Positions 39,901 through 51,900 of a DNA stretch of 64,000 nucleotides are shown here, piece by piece. Numbering within the stretch: the stretch's first letter is position 1; every line of letters starts with the position of its first letter. A model generated the notes under the pieces. It searched no databases. It was not told the DNA's origin and saw only the letters and a program-made list of their open reading frames with translations. Source of the stretch: Antedon bifida (lineage: Eukaryota; Echinodermata; Crinoidea; Comatulida; Antedonidae); NCBI GenBank assembly GCA_963402885.1, contig OY727096.1, forward strand, positions 13,559,820 through 13,623,819. Reading direction: 5' to 3'. Made by a program: the position numbers and the translations under genes.

Positions 39901-42900
39901 GATCAAAACATTTCATCAACTACTTATCAATCTGGACAGACTTGAGGTAAATTTGATTTTGAAAAATGTATCTTTTATCAAGACAATATTTCAACACACA
40001 TGTAATAATTGGTTGTGCATTATAAAAATACAATAAGACAAGATTAAAATATACTAATACCTAATTCATCGTGTGCGGCCCCTGTATAAACATCAGTTTG
40101 CAAAATGGTTTCGGAGGAGATACGTAAAATTACGCAAACAATTTAGTAGCATTAATATAGATGATGTCGCAGGAGAATGTTCTAGTTACTATGGAGTGCA
40201 AAAGGAACTTATAATAAATGATAACAAGTTGTTGCTTACATTTTAAATGTTCCTATTACTTTCTTCACAGTTACCCAGTCGAGTTGGAGCAGTGTTGCAG
40301 TCTCCATTGTTACAGCATGCCATATCCTGTACAAGAGATGAGGAAATTATCCAGAGACTTAGTTTCTGGCTTTATCAAACATTACATGAAGGTATTCCAT
40401 AATTGACACCCTTTTCTGTATAGCCAACCTTCTTTAAAGACACCTTCCCTACAATTTGTGACGTTTTGTAAAAATAATACATATATTGCCTGCTTAGAGG
40501 TGAAATATAAGATTTGACATCTTACAAACATTTGAGATATAGCTGCAATAAAAATAAAGATGCGGATAACCAACTAGATTTGATTTCGGGTTGTCCGCAC
40601 GACAAACGCCACGTGTACGTCATACGTTGGAATATTGAACACAGAAAAAGATTATGGCATTATGACCTGAAATGAAGAATATGACATGTTGTTAATGCTG
40701 AATTCTGTCTATTTTGTGTCATATACTACAGAATATACAGTATACACAGTATAATCTGTATACATATTACATAGAGTGTAGAATAGGTGAAATTACGGTA
40801 CCCGTCATTTATTCCAATTTTTAACATCAAAATGAAACACGAAGATAGCAATTTCGAAAGGAAATTATCTCAGCAACAACATATTAACATGTAGAAGAAA
40901 TTAGAATACGTAAAATATAGATATGCGCGTTCTTTTAAATGTGATGAACTATGATGCAAAAGATGAAAATACAAGTTTTTTTATTCAACTGGCCATATGA
41001 TGACGTCAAAATGAATATCAAAATCGGGGTGAAAATGGAAAACGGATAAGTGGAGATGTGCTCTATTAAATGTGATGAGCTATGACGAAAGATACAAAAA
41101 TCCTATATTTTATATTCGGGTGGCCATATTGATGCATCATCCGATATCTACAACTCATCAACTTCTAGAATTTGTAATAAAAATAAATTTCACGCTTTAC
41201 TTTAGAAACTATGACTGTTTCAAAAAAGACTTTTGACGATTTTTTTAGCTTCTTCATCAAAAACACGCCCGAATTGTCTAATTCATAAATATCGGACTGA
41301 CAAATGGATGCTGTGTTTTATTTTGTTTTATCTACTAATAATAGTAATACAGTAACTTCAATTCAATTGAAGATCACATCTATCATGCAGATAAAGAAAT
41401 CTGTTTAGTTTATGGAAATGCAAAATTTTCTTTCTAATTTTTTTTTTTTTTTCTTTAAACAACTTTGGATTGATCTTTTTCCATGTGATAGACCAAAATG
41501 AAACTTATTTGTGTTCTAACTTTGATTTTGCAGAACTTCTTGACTGTGATGATGCAGGAAACAATCCAAGGGCGGAACATCTTCTACAATTACTTATTAA
41601 TTTCACAGAATTTTTACAGGTAAAAATGTAGTGTATAGAGAAGACACTATATTGTTATTATAATAAGTATTATTAAGTGCTGTTTATTGATGTGTCACAA
41701 CACCAAAAGACCAAAAAGAATGATTGAAACAAAAACATGCAAGATTTTTTTAAGTGACTTGAATTGCATTCAGATTACCACTGACGGATGTGAAGTGAAA
41801 GCTGTTGTGACATACAATTAAATCACATAGATAAGTTGGTGCAGAACCACAAACAGATATGTAATGTAAATATACATACGTATAAGCTGGCGCTTTCAAT
41901 TCCCGGCAATAAATTTGCCTTCTGGGAAACAGGCTTAAGTGGTCCTTTTCAATTTGATGCAAGAAGTTTAGAATATTGCACAATCTTTTACGCATCAACC
42001 TATATATGTGATTTTGGACATTTAGAAATTGAAAACAAGTTTGTGAAATAAGATCTGTAATCAACAAGTGATCTTAATACTTTTTGTAATGTTTGTTTGA
42101 GTTTTAATAAATTGTGTTTAATAATAGCCAATTCTATAATTAACAAAATAAATAGCCACCTTAAATTTTTGTACAGGCAAAATAAAAATCTAGATAAGTT
42201 TAAGTAGAAAACTGCTATGTTCCACTTTACTCCAACCGCTCTTCGACTACGCTGCCTCAGCATGGTTTTACAATGTATCACAGCCTCTAAAAAATAAACT
42301 TCAAACATCTCAAAATAAAATAGTTAGGTTTATTAATCAATCTAATGTTAGATCTCATGTTGGTCAGTCGGAACTTCATGAATTAAGACTTTTAAATGTG
42401 GTAAATAGGGTTAATTTTTTAAGTTTATGCTATGTTTTTAAGATTTTTAACGACACTGCTCCGTCTTACCTAAATGAGCATTTTACACTTCTCAGGGATT
42501 TTCATGAGAGGGTGGCCAAAAGTAGCACTATGTGTAACTTTCGTATCCCAATCATTAAAGGATGTGCTAGCAAAACGTTTTATTTTAACGCTATTAAAGC
42601 ATGGAACAATCTTGCTCTTTATATCACAAAATCGTCGAACATAACCTCTTTTAAACAGACTCTAAAATCATTGTATTTTTTTATTTTTTTAAAAAGCATT
42701 TTATACAAATTTTAAATCTTTTAAATATTCGTATTTTACATTTTGGATTTTAAATTTTAATCTATTCTCTTTTTAGTATAAGGAATCTGTGCAATTTGTT
42801 TCTCTGTTTCTGGACCCCAATGGAAATAAGTATTCTACTTTTTGGGATATCCTTAACTCGAGTCTGTTGTACTGATTTTTAATTGTTTACATGTTTTCAC

Positions 42901-45900
42901 GCTGCTGCTTTAGCCAGGTACGTCCCAAGAGGACTACTCATTCAGAAGCTAAAGCAAGCAGCAGTTATAGTTATAGAGGCCGACGTTTTTGGTACTTTGT
43001 AAACTAGGACGGGTCATACTAAAATTACAAACCCCAATGCACGTCTGGGAGAAGAGATTCTATGAAAAAAATTGTTGATAATACAGTATTATAGATGCAT
43101 GTAGACAGTAATCTGTAAAATCTTGTTCAATAAATAATGACTTTGTTCTTGCTGTCAACATAGGCCAGTATTATAATAATTCACTGTCAAATAATCAAAA
43201 CATTATTTCTGGTATTTACAATGAGTCCCATTTGACTGTCAATCTAGATTGATATATATATAATACTGTAATTTGCTGTCAGATAATCATTGAATTATTA
43301 TCAAAACAGTCCATATACAGTAATAGTAAAGTTTTTGGTTGTAATAGGATACAATTTGTTGACACTTGAAGCATCTAGGCTTGATGAAGTGACTCCCAGA
43401 CTTGACCTTAGCAATAAAATAAACTAAAGTGACAGAAATTGAGTCTAAAAGTAAAGTAAAGTAATATTATTTAGACATCATTTTTATTTAATAAGCACAT
43501 CATCTTTTACAGATTCAGTATTTTTTATTTTTCAATTTAAATTGCACAATTATGACATATCAAAGTGTGAATTCTTGTTGTATTTTACTTCAACTACAAA
43601 AGTTATTCACTTCTGTAACAAAAAATAATATTTATTCATGTATAAAAACAGAAAAGAAATGTTTAATTATAACCCAAAAACCATTGTCTGACAGACAATT
43701 TAAGTATTTTTTGCTTTAAATTACATTTTTTTCAGGTAAATTATTGTTTGGTTAATGTGAAAATAACTATTATGTGACAATAAAATGACACATTAAAAAA
43801 CAAATTTAAAATAAAAAATATTTTTCAGGGGGACAATATATCTTTAAAACTGTTACGTCAACAAGTGAGCAGCGTTTTTTGTAAGAAATATTTCTTGTTA
43901 TTGTATGTATCTGTGTTGACTCAGTTAATAAAGAAATCAAACCGGTGTAAACAACATAAAAAATTACTCTGTCGCTGAATGTATTCAGCGTCAAGTCAAT
44001 CCAGGATGTACCCATGTACTTGTTACAGTCCAGCATATAATGGTTGCTATCCTCATACTATACTATAGTATTTAATTTAAATACAGTGACAAAAATACTG
44101 ATTTTGTTTTGTTCACTGATTATATGAATAAAATTTATGGTTACTTTTATTACTTTATTTATTTATATTATTTTTCACGAGTAGACCTAGTCTATTTTAA
44201 TTGCCATTAAAAGAAAATTTTAGGATGTATAATGAGCAAACAGTTAATAGGGTGTCTCTTCATGTTTGAAAGGGCGATATCTTTATTAATCAAGAATATT
44301 AACACCAGTTGACTTTTGGCAGTGTAAATACAAGTAACCTGTGCCATTCCCGGGTTACTCAGGTATAAAAACTGATTTAGCGGTGTAAGAGGTGTATTAG
44401 TCAATGCAATGCAATTTTTTACTCTTTGTCCCTTAAAAAATAATAGCTAGATTTGTTTTTCAATTTTAAAACAAATACTTATTTCTTACCTAATTTTATT
44501 TTAACTGTTTGATTGACAGGAGGATATTCCAGTATCTGAGAGCTTTTTAGTCAAGTATCTGTATGTATGGAATGGTTTGGACTATCGACCATATATTTTA
44601 CAACTTATTACTAGATTTAGAATACATCCTTTTCAAAGTAAGTAACATTGTCTTATTCTAATTATTTATATAAGGCAACATACATGAAATACAATAATTC
44701 AACATTTTGCATGATACATTCTTTTTACTCGGGGTACCCGAGTCTAGGACTTACTCATTTTCGTCTCCTCCTCCATCTGGACACTATTGAGTAAAAAGTG
44801 CGATTTATAAAGTAATACTCCTCCCTTATTCGTTGTAGTATTGGGCTGGGATTTGGCATGAATGCACTACAGGGACATGTCCTCAAAGCTATAGAGCCGG
44901 ATTTTTAAATTTGCTTTTTTTGTTAATTAATTTGTTTAATTAAGACGCCACAATGTGTGACACACACCACAGCGTTATGTTGTTATATGCGGCTTCTTGG
45001 CGTAGTGGATATCACGTCTGCTTAACACGCAGAAGGTCCCCGGTTCGAGCCCGGGCGAAACATTTTTTTTTTTTAAACTTTATGGTGAAAAGTAATGTAT
45101 ACGCAATATGATATACAGTATAATACACTGCAGTGTATCTTATTTTTATTATTTGTTTAAATACTTATTTTGTGTAATCGGTAATTATCACTTTTACACA
45201 TGTTTATTTTGCTTTGTGCTTATTACCATATTTATTTGTAATTTAAATGGATTAAAAAACTTTGTGTAACCCACACTTTTGGTGTAAGAGGTTTCGTGGT
45301 GTAGTGGTTATCAAGTCTGCTTAACACGCAGAAGCTCCCCGGTTCAAGCCCGGGCAAAACTTTTTTTTTTCACTTTATGGTGAAAAGTACTGTATACGCA
45401 ATATGATATACAATATATCTTATTTTTTATTATTTCTTGAAATACTCATTTTGTGTAATCGGTAATTATCACTCACCTGTTTATTTTGCTTTGTGCTTAT
45501 TACCATATTTTGTAGTGGTTATCAAGTCTGCTTAACACGCAGAAGCTCCCCGGTTCAAGCCCGGGCAAAACTTTTTTTTTTCACTTTATGGTGAAAAGTA
45601 CTGTATACGCAATATGATATACAATATATCTTATTTTTTATTATTTCTTGAAATACTCATTTTGTGTAATCGGTAATTATCACTCACCTGTTTATTTTGC
45701 TTTGTGCTTATTACCATATTTATTTGTAATTTAAATGGATTAAAAAACTTTGTGTAACCCACATTTTTGGTGTAAGAGGTTTCGTAGTGTAGTGGTTATC
45801 AAGTCTGCATAACACGCAGAAGGTCCCCGGTTCGAGCCCACCTGGCGAAACCTATTTTTCTTAAACTTAATGGTGAAATATACTGTATACGTAATATGAT

Positions 45901-48900
45901 ATAGAGTATATCTCGTTTTATTACTCTGGGTACCAGAGTCTAGGACTCTCTCATCTTTTCCTCTTCTTCTTCCATCCGGACACTATTGAGCAAAAAGTGC
46001 GATTTATAAAGTACTACTCCTCCCTTATTCGTTGTAGTATTGAGCTTGGATTTGGTATGAATATACTACAGGGACATGTCCTCAAAGCTAGAGCCGGATT
46101 TTTTAATTTCAAACCGGATGCAGCCATGTGCACGTCTCGAAGATGGTACCGTATAGCCGTATTTGGTAGCGAGGTTATTGATGTGTATGTGACGTTACAT
46201 CCGGTCTTATGACGTCATTACAGCTTCTTTTGCTGTACCCCGAGTATCGCACATTCGTGCTTGTTTTAAAAAATTGTACGTAATTTTTTCTCATTCATTT
46301 GACTTTTGTAGAGTTGAACGACCTTGTTCTTGAGCCCCTACGCAAGCTATTCTTTTGTTCATCTGTTTATTTCAAATGTCAGCTAATTTACAGCTTGACA
46401 GAGCTACTGAGGCATTATTTGGAAGTAGAATTACCAAAGCACAGAGTTCATAGAAAAGAGAAAACAGGTGATGATGGAGATGCTGCGGATAAAACAAATT
46501 GGTATGCTTTAAAACATGCTTTTACTGATTTGCTTTTTATTGGGATCAATAAGCTATATAACATCTGTCAACATGTGACTCAATTTGTTTTACACAATCA
46601 TTTTTATGTTAGCATTAAGTTGATATGTAATAATTTAAAACGGTTTTGTGTTTTCACTGGTAATTAATACTGCTGCTACTACTACTGTAGTTTATTTTCA
46701 TAATTTATTTCTTTCTAAAAGTGATTTGATGTTTGAGGAATTGCTAGATCCTGAACTTGCAGTTGACACTATACAACAACTGGTTTCATTTGTAGATAAG
46801 ATTTGTTGTGTAGGCCTACAACAAGAAAATGAAAATTCACTACTGTTCTATCATGTGCTATCATTTTATGACCTGGTAAGTACCACTGAGTACAAACAAT
46901 CAATGTTCATGAGTTAAATGTGTAGAATATTTCTTGAGTTGCTGGGTTATTGCAATTCACACTAAGCCCAGACTACTTTTATTCTGTGCATGCCCAAACC
47001 TCACATAATTGCCGTCATCTCAAAATGTCAAGATTACTTTTGAAAACCACATATTATATAATACCACATTCAAATTCTAATTAGGTGATCTTAAAAGATA
47101 ACCTATTGCTATTGTACAAAAGCTTTATTAAAATATCTTTATCATAATAAACCTTAGCCATCTTAAACTTTTCAGCGTAATCAATCAACATTCACAATAT
47201 CAAATAAATGTACGTTTATGTAGGAATTTGCAATCATTCATTCAAGTTTTAAAATGGTCAAAAGCACTTTCTAATCAAATTAAAGCATGGTTCAGGACAT
47301 TTTGAGTGTTTAAAAATGTTTTTTCTTTTTTTTTCACACAGCACGCAAGTTTTTGTTCTTTTAAATTTAATTTCTTTCAATTTCATTTTTAAAACTTATT
47401 ATGGAAGCCAAGAGTTCTAGATATGAATTCATCATTTGTCCACCTGAATTTTAAAAATAGTATTGTCATAGACAATCGCATTCAACAGATTTTGTCACCA
47501 CTTTTAGTATGTCCTTGCTCAAACAATTATCTTTCATCATGTCTAAGAAGGTATATACCGTATATTTAAATATCCTACAGCTCTTCAGAATTAAAGGTGG
47601 CCTTCATGTTTATAATATATGAAATTGTAGACATGAAATTATTTTAAAATGATACCTGTTGAATGTTTTGAAATCCTAACATGGCCTGCATAATTAAACA
47701 AGTAGGTTCTTCATCTCTTTCGTATCCACTTTTCTTCATGTTTTTGCTCATACAATTATCTTCTGGAAATGTCATGTTTTATTTTGATGTTATACAAAAA
47801 AATTAGAATATTTGTGAGTCCTATAATAATAATAATGATAATATATAAGATTTGTAAAGCGCACATATCAACTAAAGTGCTTAAGGCGCTGTGGACTAGA
47901 TAATAATAATACATTTATATAGCGCCTTTTCAATAAGCGCATTACATAGCATATCAGAATATGAAACATATATTTAAATAATTATTATACATTGCCTAGC
48001 ATAAGAATTAAAACAATTTACATTTCATTATTAGTATATCAATAAGCGAGCAAATAATATCTTAGAAGTTCTTTAAAGTGCACACAAGCAATGCGTGTAC
48101 ACTGGACCTACGGTTTATAGTTCTTATCCGAGAAGACTTGTTCTACCACTAGAACCATGGAGCGAGTGAGCCTCGAACGCTTGCCGATATGTTATGGCTG
48201 GGTTACGGTTCCACTGTCTTAACCGTCATTCACTCACTGTATATAATAAGTACATACAGTACATACTGTAACACATAATATATACCTAAGTACGTAAGCA
48301 CTGTTATGCTTCAGGTCATAGGATGGCATACATCAAATTTTCATACATTAAAATTGATTGAATGTCTATAAAATTATCTTTTAAATCAAAGATCACCTCT
48401 AATTTGTCAAAGTGACAAATTAAATTTGAATTGAAAATTATATAATGTTTTAATGTTGTGCTTTACTCCATGGTTGTGCTTATAATAAGGAACATTTCAA
48501 TACCATAAAAACTGATTTGGGGAGGTTAAAAAGTGCTTAGTGGGATGGTTGTTCGCTGATCGCTAGGAATGAAGGAATAGCATTTCCCGCTTCTATGATC
48601 GCACACATTATTCACCATTATTAACAAAATTATAAATAATATTTAAAGCTGGCCATGCAATAGAACCATTGATTGGAATTTCTACTGTTACTTTGCACCT
48701 TTAAAGTATATACATTATGAATGGTAAATTGGTAGACATTTACCTTCTCATGTCACAGTTTTTATTATTTTTTTTTTGTAGATTTCTGTGATGTTTCGCA
48801 ACTATTACATGCCTTTTGTTTGTGTACCATCGTTTGGCCTTGTCTACAAAGCTTTGTTGTCAAACAATGCAGTAACATTGTGTAGAATATGCAAGATTAT

Positions 48901-51900
48901 TTGCAAGTAAGGTTTTTTAGGTGATCATTTAGAATAAAATGATCACCTATTGTTATTGTATGAAATCTTTATTTTTGTTTTTATTGTTTCTGTACACTAT
49001 TTTGTGTAACAATTATCTAAAAAAATAAAGTGTCTATCATCACCAAAATTTCACAATATCTTTCAAATAGTCCTAATAAGCTTTTCAGCGTGATCACTCA
49101 TCTGTGACATCATTTATACGCCATTTTGTGAAATCACATTATCAATCATATCTCCATAATTCATTATCACATATGAATGAAATTCACTACACGTAAACTT
49201 CAGGTGAAGGGTAAAAAAAATAGCAAATAAAAATGCATGCGCACGTAGGGTCATGCACATGAAATCGCGCGTTAAAAATTTAAAAGGCTCAAAATTAAGT
49301 TTTAATCAATTTAGAGCATGCATTAGGCCATTTGCATGTTTAAAAAAATTAATACGCAAAAACACGATTTTGCGCACGCGATTCTTAGAAAGCGTAAAAA
49401 ATGAAAATTGATGTATAAATCACATTCTACTCACAATCCTTAGTACATTAACCGATTTTGAGTCCATTCTGACTTAAAATAACGCTATACGAGCACGTTA
49501 AAAATGACAATGCGCACATTAATTTCACAAAAGTTCTGAAAATGGTGAAAAAATAGGTCTTTTTTAAAATGAAAATAACTCTTCAGAATGCAAGATGACC
49601 CCCAATTTTGTAACTTATTCGGGAAGCCATTGAGTTGTAGATATGAATTCATGTACACATTTGACGTACAAAATGTTGTGACGTCATCAAATGGCCACTT
49701 GAATTTAAAAATTAGGAATTTTTATCTTTTTGTGTAGGTTATCACATTCGATAGAGCGCATCTCCGTTATTTGAGCCCGATTTTCGCTCAAATTTCAGTA
49801 TGTGCTTGCTAAGTTAATTATCTTTATCATGAGTTGCCACCATTTTCATTATGATGACATCATCACGCGTAAAAACTTGAATAACGTGGGTTGAGTAATT
49901 TCACCTTCAGCGTATATTTGAATATCTCACAGCTCTTCAGAATTAAAGGTGACCTTGATTATTGTAATTCATTGTGACAGCTGATGAAATTTAGATATGC
50001 ATTCACATCAAAATTAAGCCTATCGGATGTTGTGACGTTATGATATGGCCAGTTGAATTTAAAAAGTAGTTTTTTCATCTCTTTCGTCACATTTATAACA
50101 ATTTTAAAGAGCGCGCATTGCGAATCTACATGCCAACTTTTCTTCCAAACCTTATATTTTTTTGCTCAATTCATTATCTTTCGAAATTGTCATCTTCAAG
50201 TTTATTTTGATAACGTCATCATACCAAAAAATTAGAACATGGTGTGAGTCCCTTAATTTCACCTATGCTACACCTATATGGATATACAGTATGCTGTACT
50301 ATTATATATGACACATAATAGGTACAACTCAGCACTATAAGCGTATATGCATCTTGTCATAGGATGGCGTACATCAACTTTTTACGATCGTATGTTAACG
50401 TACATGCATGTTTAGAAAAGTAAAATAAAAATGATCACCTATAATTTGTCAAAGTGACCAATTAAATTCTAGTTTAATTTGTTATTGTATTAAGATTATG
50501 GGTCATTCCATGTCAATTCACCCAATGGGTTAAACCCTACTTTCTTCAAATTTGGTTTTTGGGTTATTTTTAGCTAAAAAACCCGAAATTTTTAATTTGA
50601 GCGCCATACGACCAACGGGTCGCGCGCTACGCGCCGTTGTTTCTTTGCGATTTTGCGCAAAAACGACGTGGCGGACTATATTTAAATGACCGTATCTCCG
50701 TAATGTGGGGACCGATTTTGTTGTGACAGGTATCTTTGGAAAGCTAATTGTTAAAGCTATCCAAATCTTCTATTTACTTTTGAGATAAAACTATTTAAAA
50801 GATGTATAACTTATTCTATTCCATTTGACCTAGGATTTGACCTTGTGGGACAAATTTTTTTTAGATGAAATTTTGTGAAAATTAACTCCTACATGATATT
50901 TACATAATATAAAAAAATTGGAGATATATTATTTTTTGTTTGCTTTCTAGCTCATTTCAAAGTTGGCTTACTTCAACAATTCTGGTATTTCTATACAGTG
51001 TAGATGTATTGTCGACATTATATCACTACCAAATTTACCTCCTAATACTATGGGTGTCACTGACAGATTATTTAAGACTATAACAATGCTTTAATTATAT
51101 TTTCATGCTCCATACAAAATAATTATTACTTAGGTAAATATCTGTACACCATTTGATTACCCCATGCGGTTAGCCAAGGATGTAACATCAGTTTATGGCA
51201 CTCTTTTCACACTTTCAAGCAAATTGAATCATTCTTAGTTTGATGATAACTTTGAAAACATTGATTGTTCTTTGCTGTTCATCATTATTTTACATTTTTG
51301 TTCATTGTATTTTGTTCACTTATTTCTTCACTCATAATTTGGCTATAATTACATTATAAACGGCATGGGCCGGGGTGACGATACGTGGGTTGGGGCAAGT
51401 AGGGTCCAATCATTTCAGAAAAATACCACTTGACCAGGTCCATGCCGTCTAGCTGCCATTTTATGCAATTTTAAAACGTTACTACAATTTAACGTTTTTA
51501 TTAAAAATGCAATATAACCGCATGCTTTATAGGGCTGTAATTACGTTATAAACGGCATGGACCGGGGTGATGATACATGGGTTGGGGCAAGTAGGGTCCA
51601 GTCATTTCAGAAAAATACCACTTGCCCCGGTCCATGCCGTCTAGCTGCCATTTTATGCAATTTTAAAACGTTACTACAATTTATCTTTTTTTAAAATTAA
51701 AAATGCAATATAATACGCATGATTTATAGGGCTATAATTACGTTATAAACGGCATGGACCGGGGTGACGATACATTGGTTGGGGCAAGTAGGGGGTCCAG
51801 TCATTGCATAAAAATACCACTTGCCCCGGTCCATGCCGTCTAGCTGCCATTTTATGCAATTTTAAAACGTTACTACAATTTATCTTTTTTTAAAATTAAA

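Larger units (their letters stand above)
44728..46246. mobile_element. TIR-bounded element TACTCGGGGTAC...GTACCCCGAGTA carrying a tRNA-Val-like cluster, intron 10
   Basis: Perfect 12-bp terminal inverted repeats at 44728-44739 and about 46235-46246. A ~185-bp segment after the left end (44728-44906) is repeated in direct orientation at 45923-46108, starting TACTCTGGGTACC. This suggests a shorter 325-bp element (45923-46246) plus a partial copy, with the tRNA region between them. The intervening 1 kb holds four tRNA-Val-like sequences and their repeated flanks. No transposase. Confidence 0.6.

Noticed and set aside
41750-42067. Minus-strand frame with GSAPTYLCDLIV resembling a LINE C-terminus
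   Set aside because: Only about ten residues fit. The rest shows no LINE motif, and the match is too short to call.
45997-46212. 71-codon + frame
   Set aside because: Lies in the repeat at 45923-46246, whose other copy (44728-44906) does not preserve the frame.
46466-46471. Alternative donor GTGATG inside CENPI exon 11
   Set aside because: Splicing from it would put an in-frame stop in exon 12. The donor at 46502 keeps the frame.
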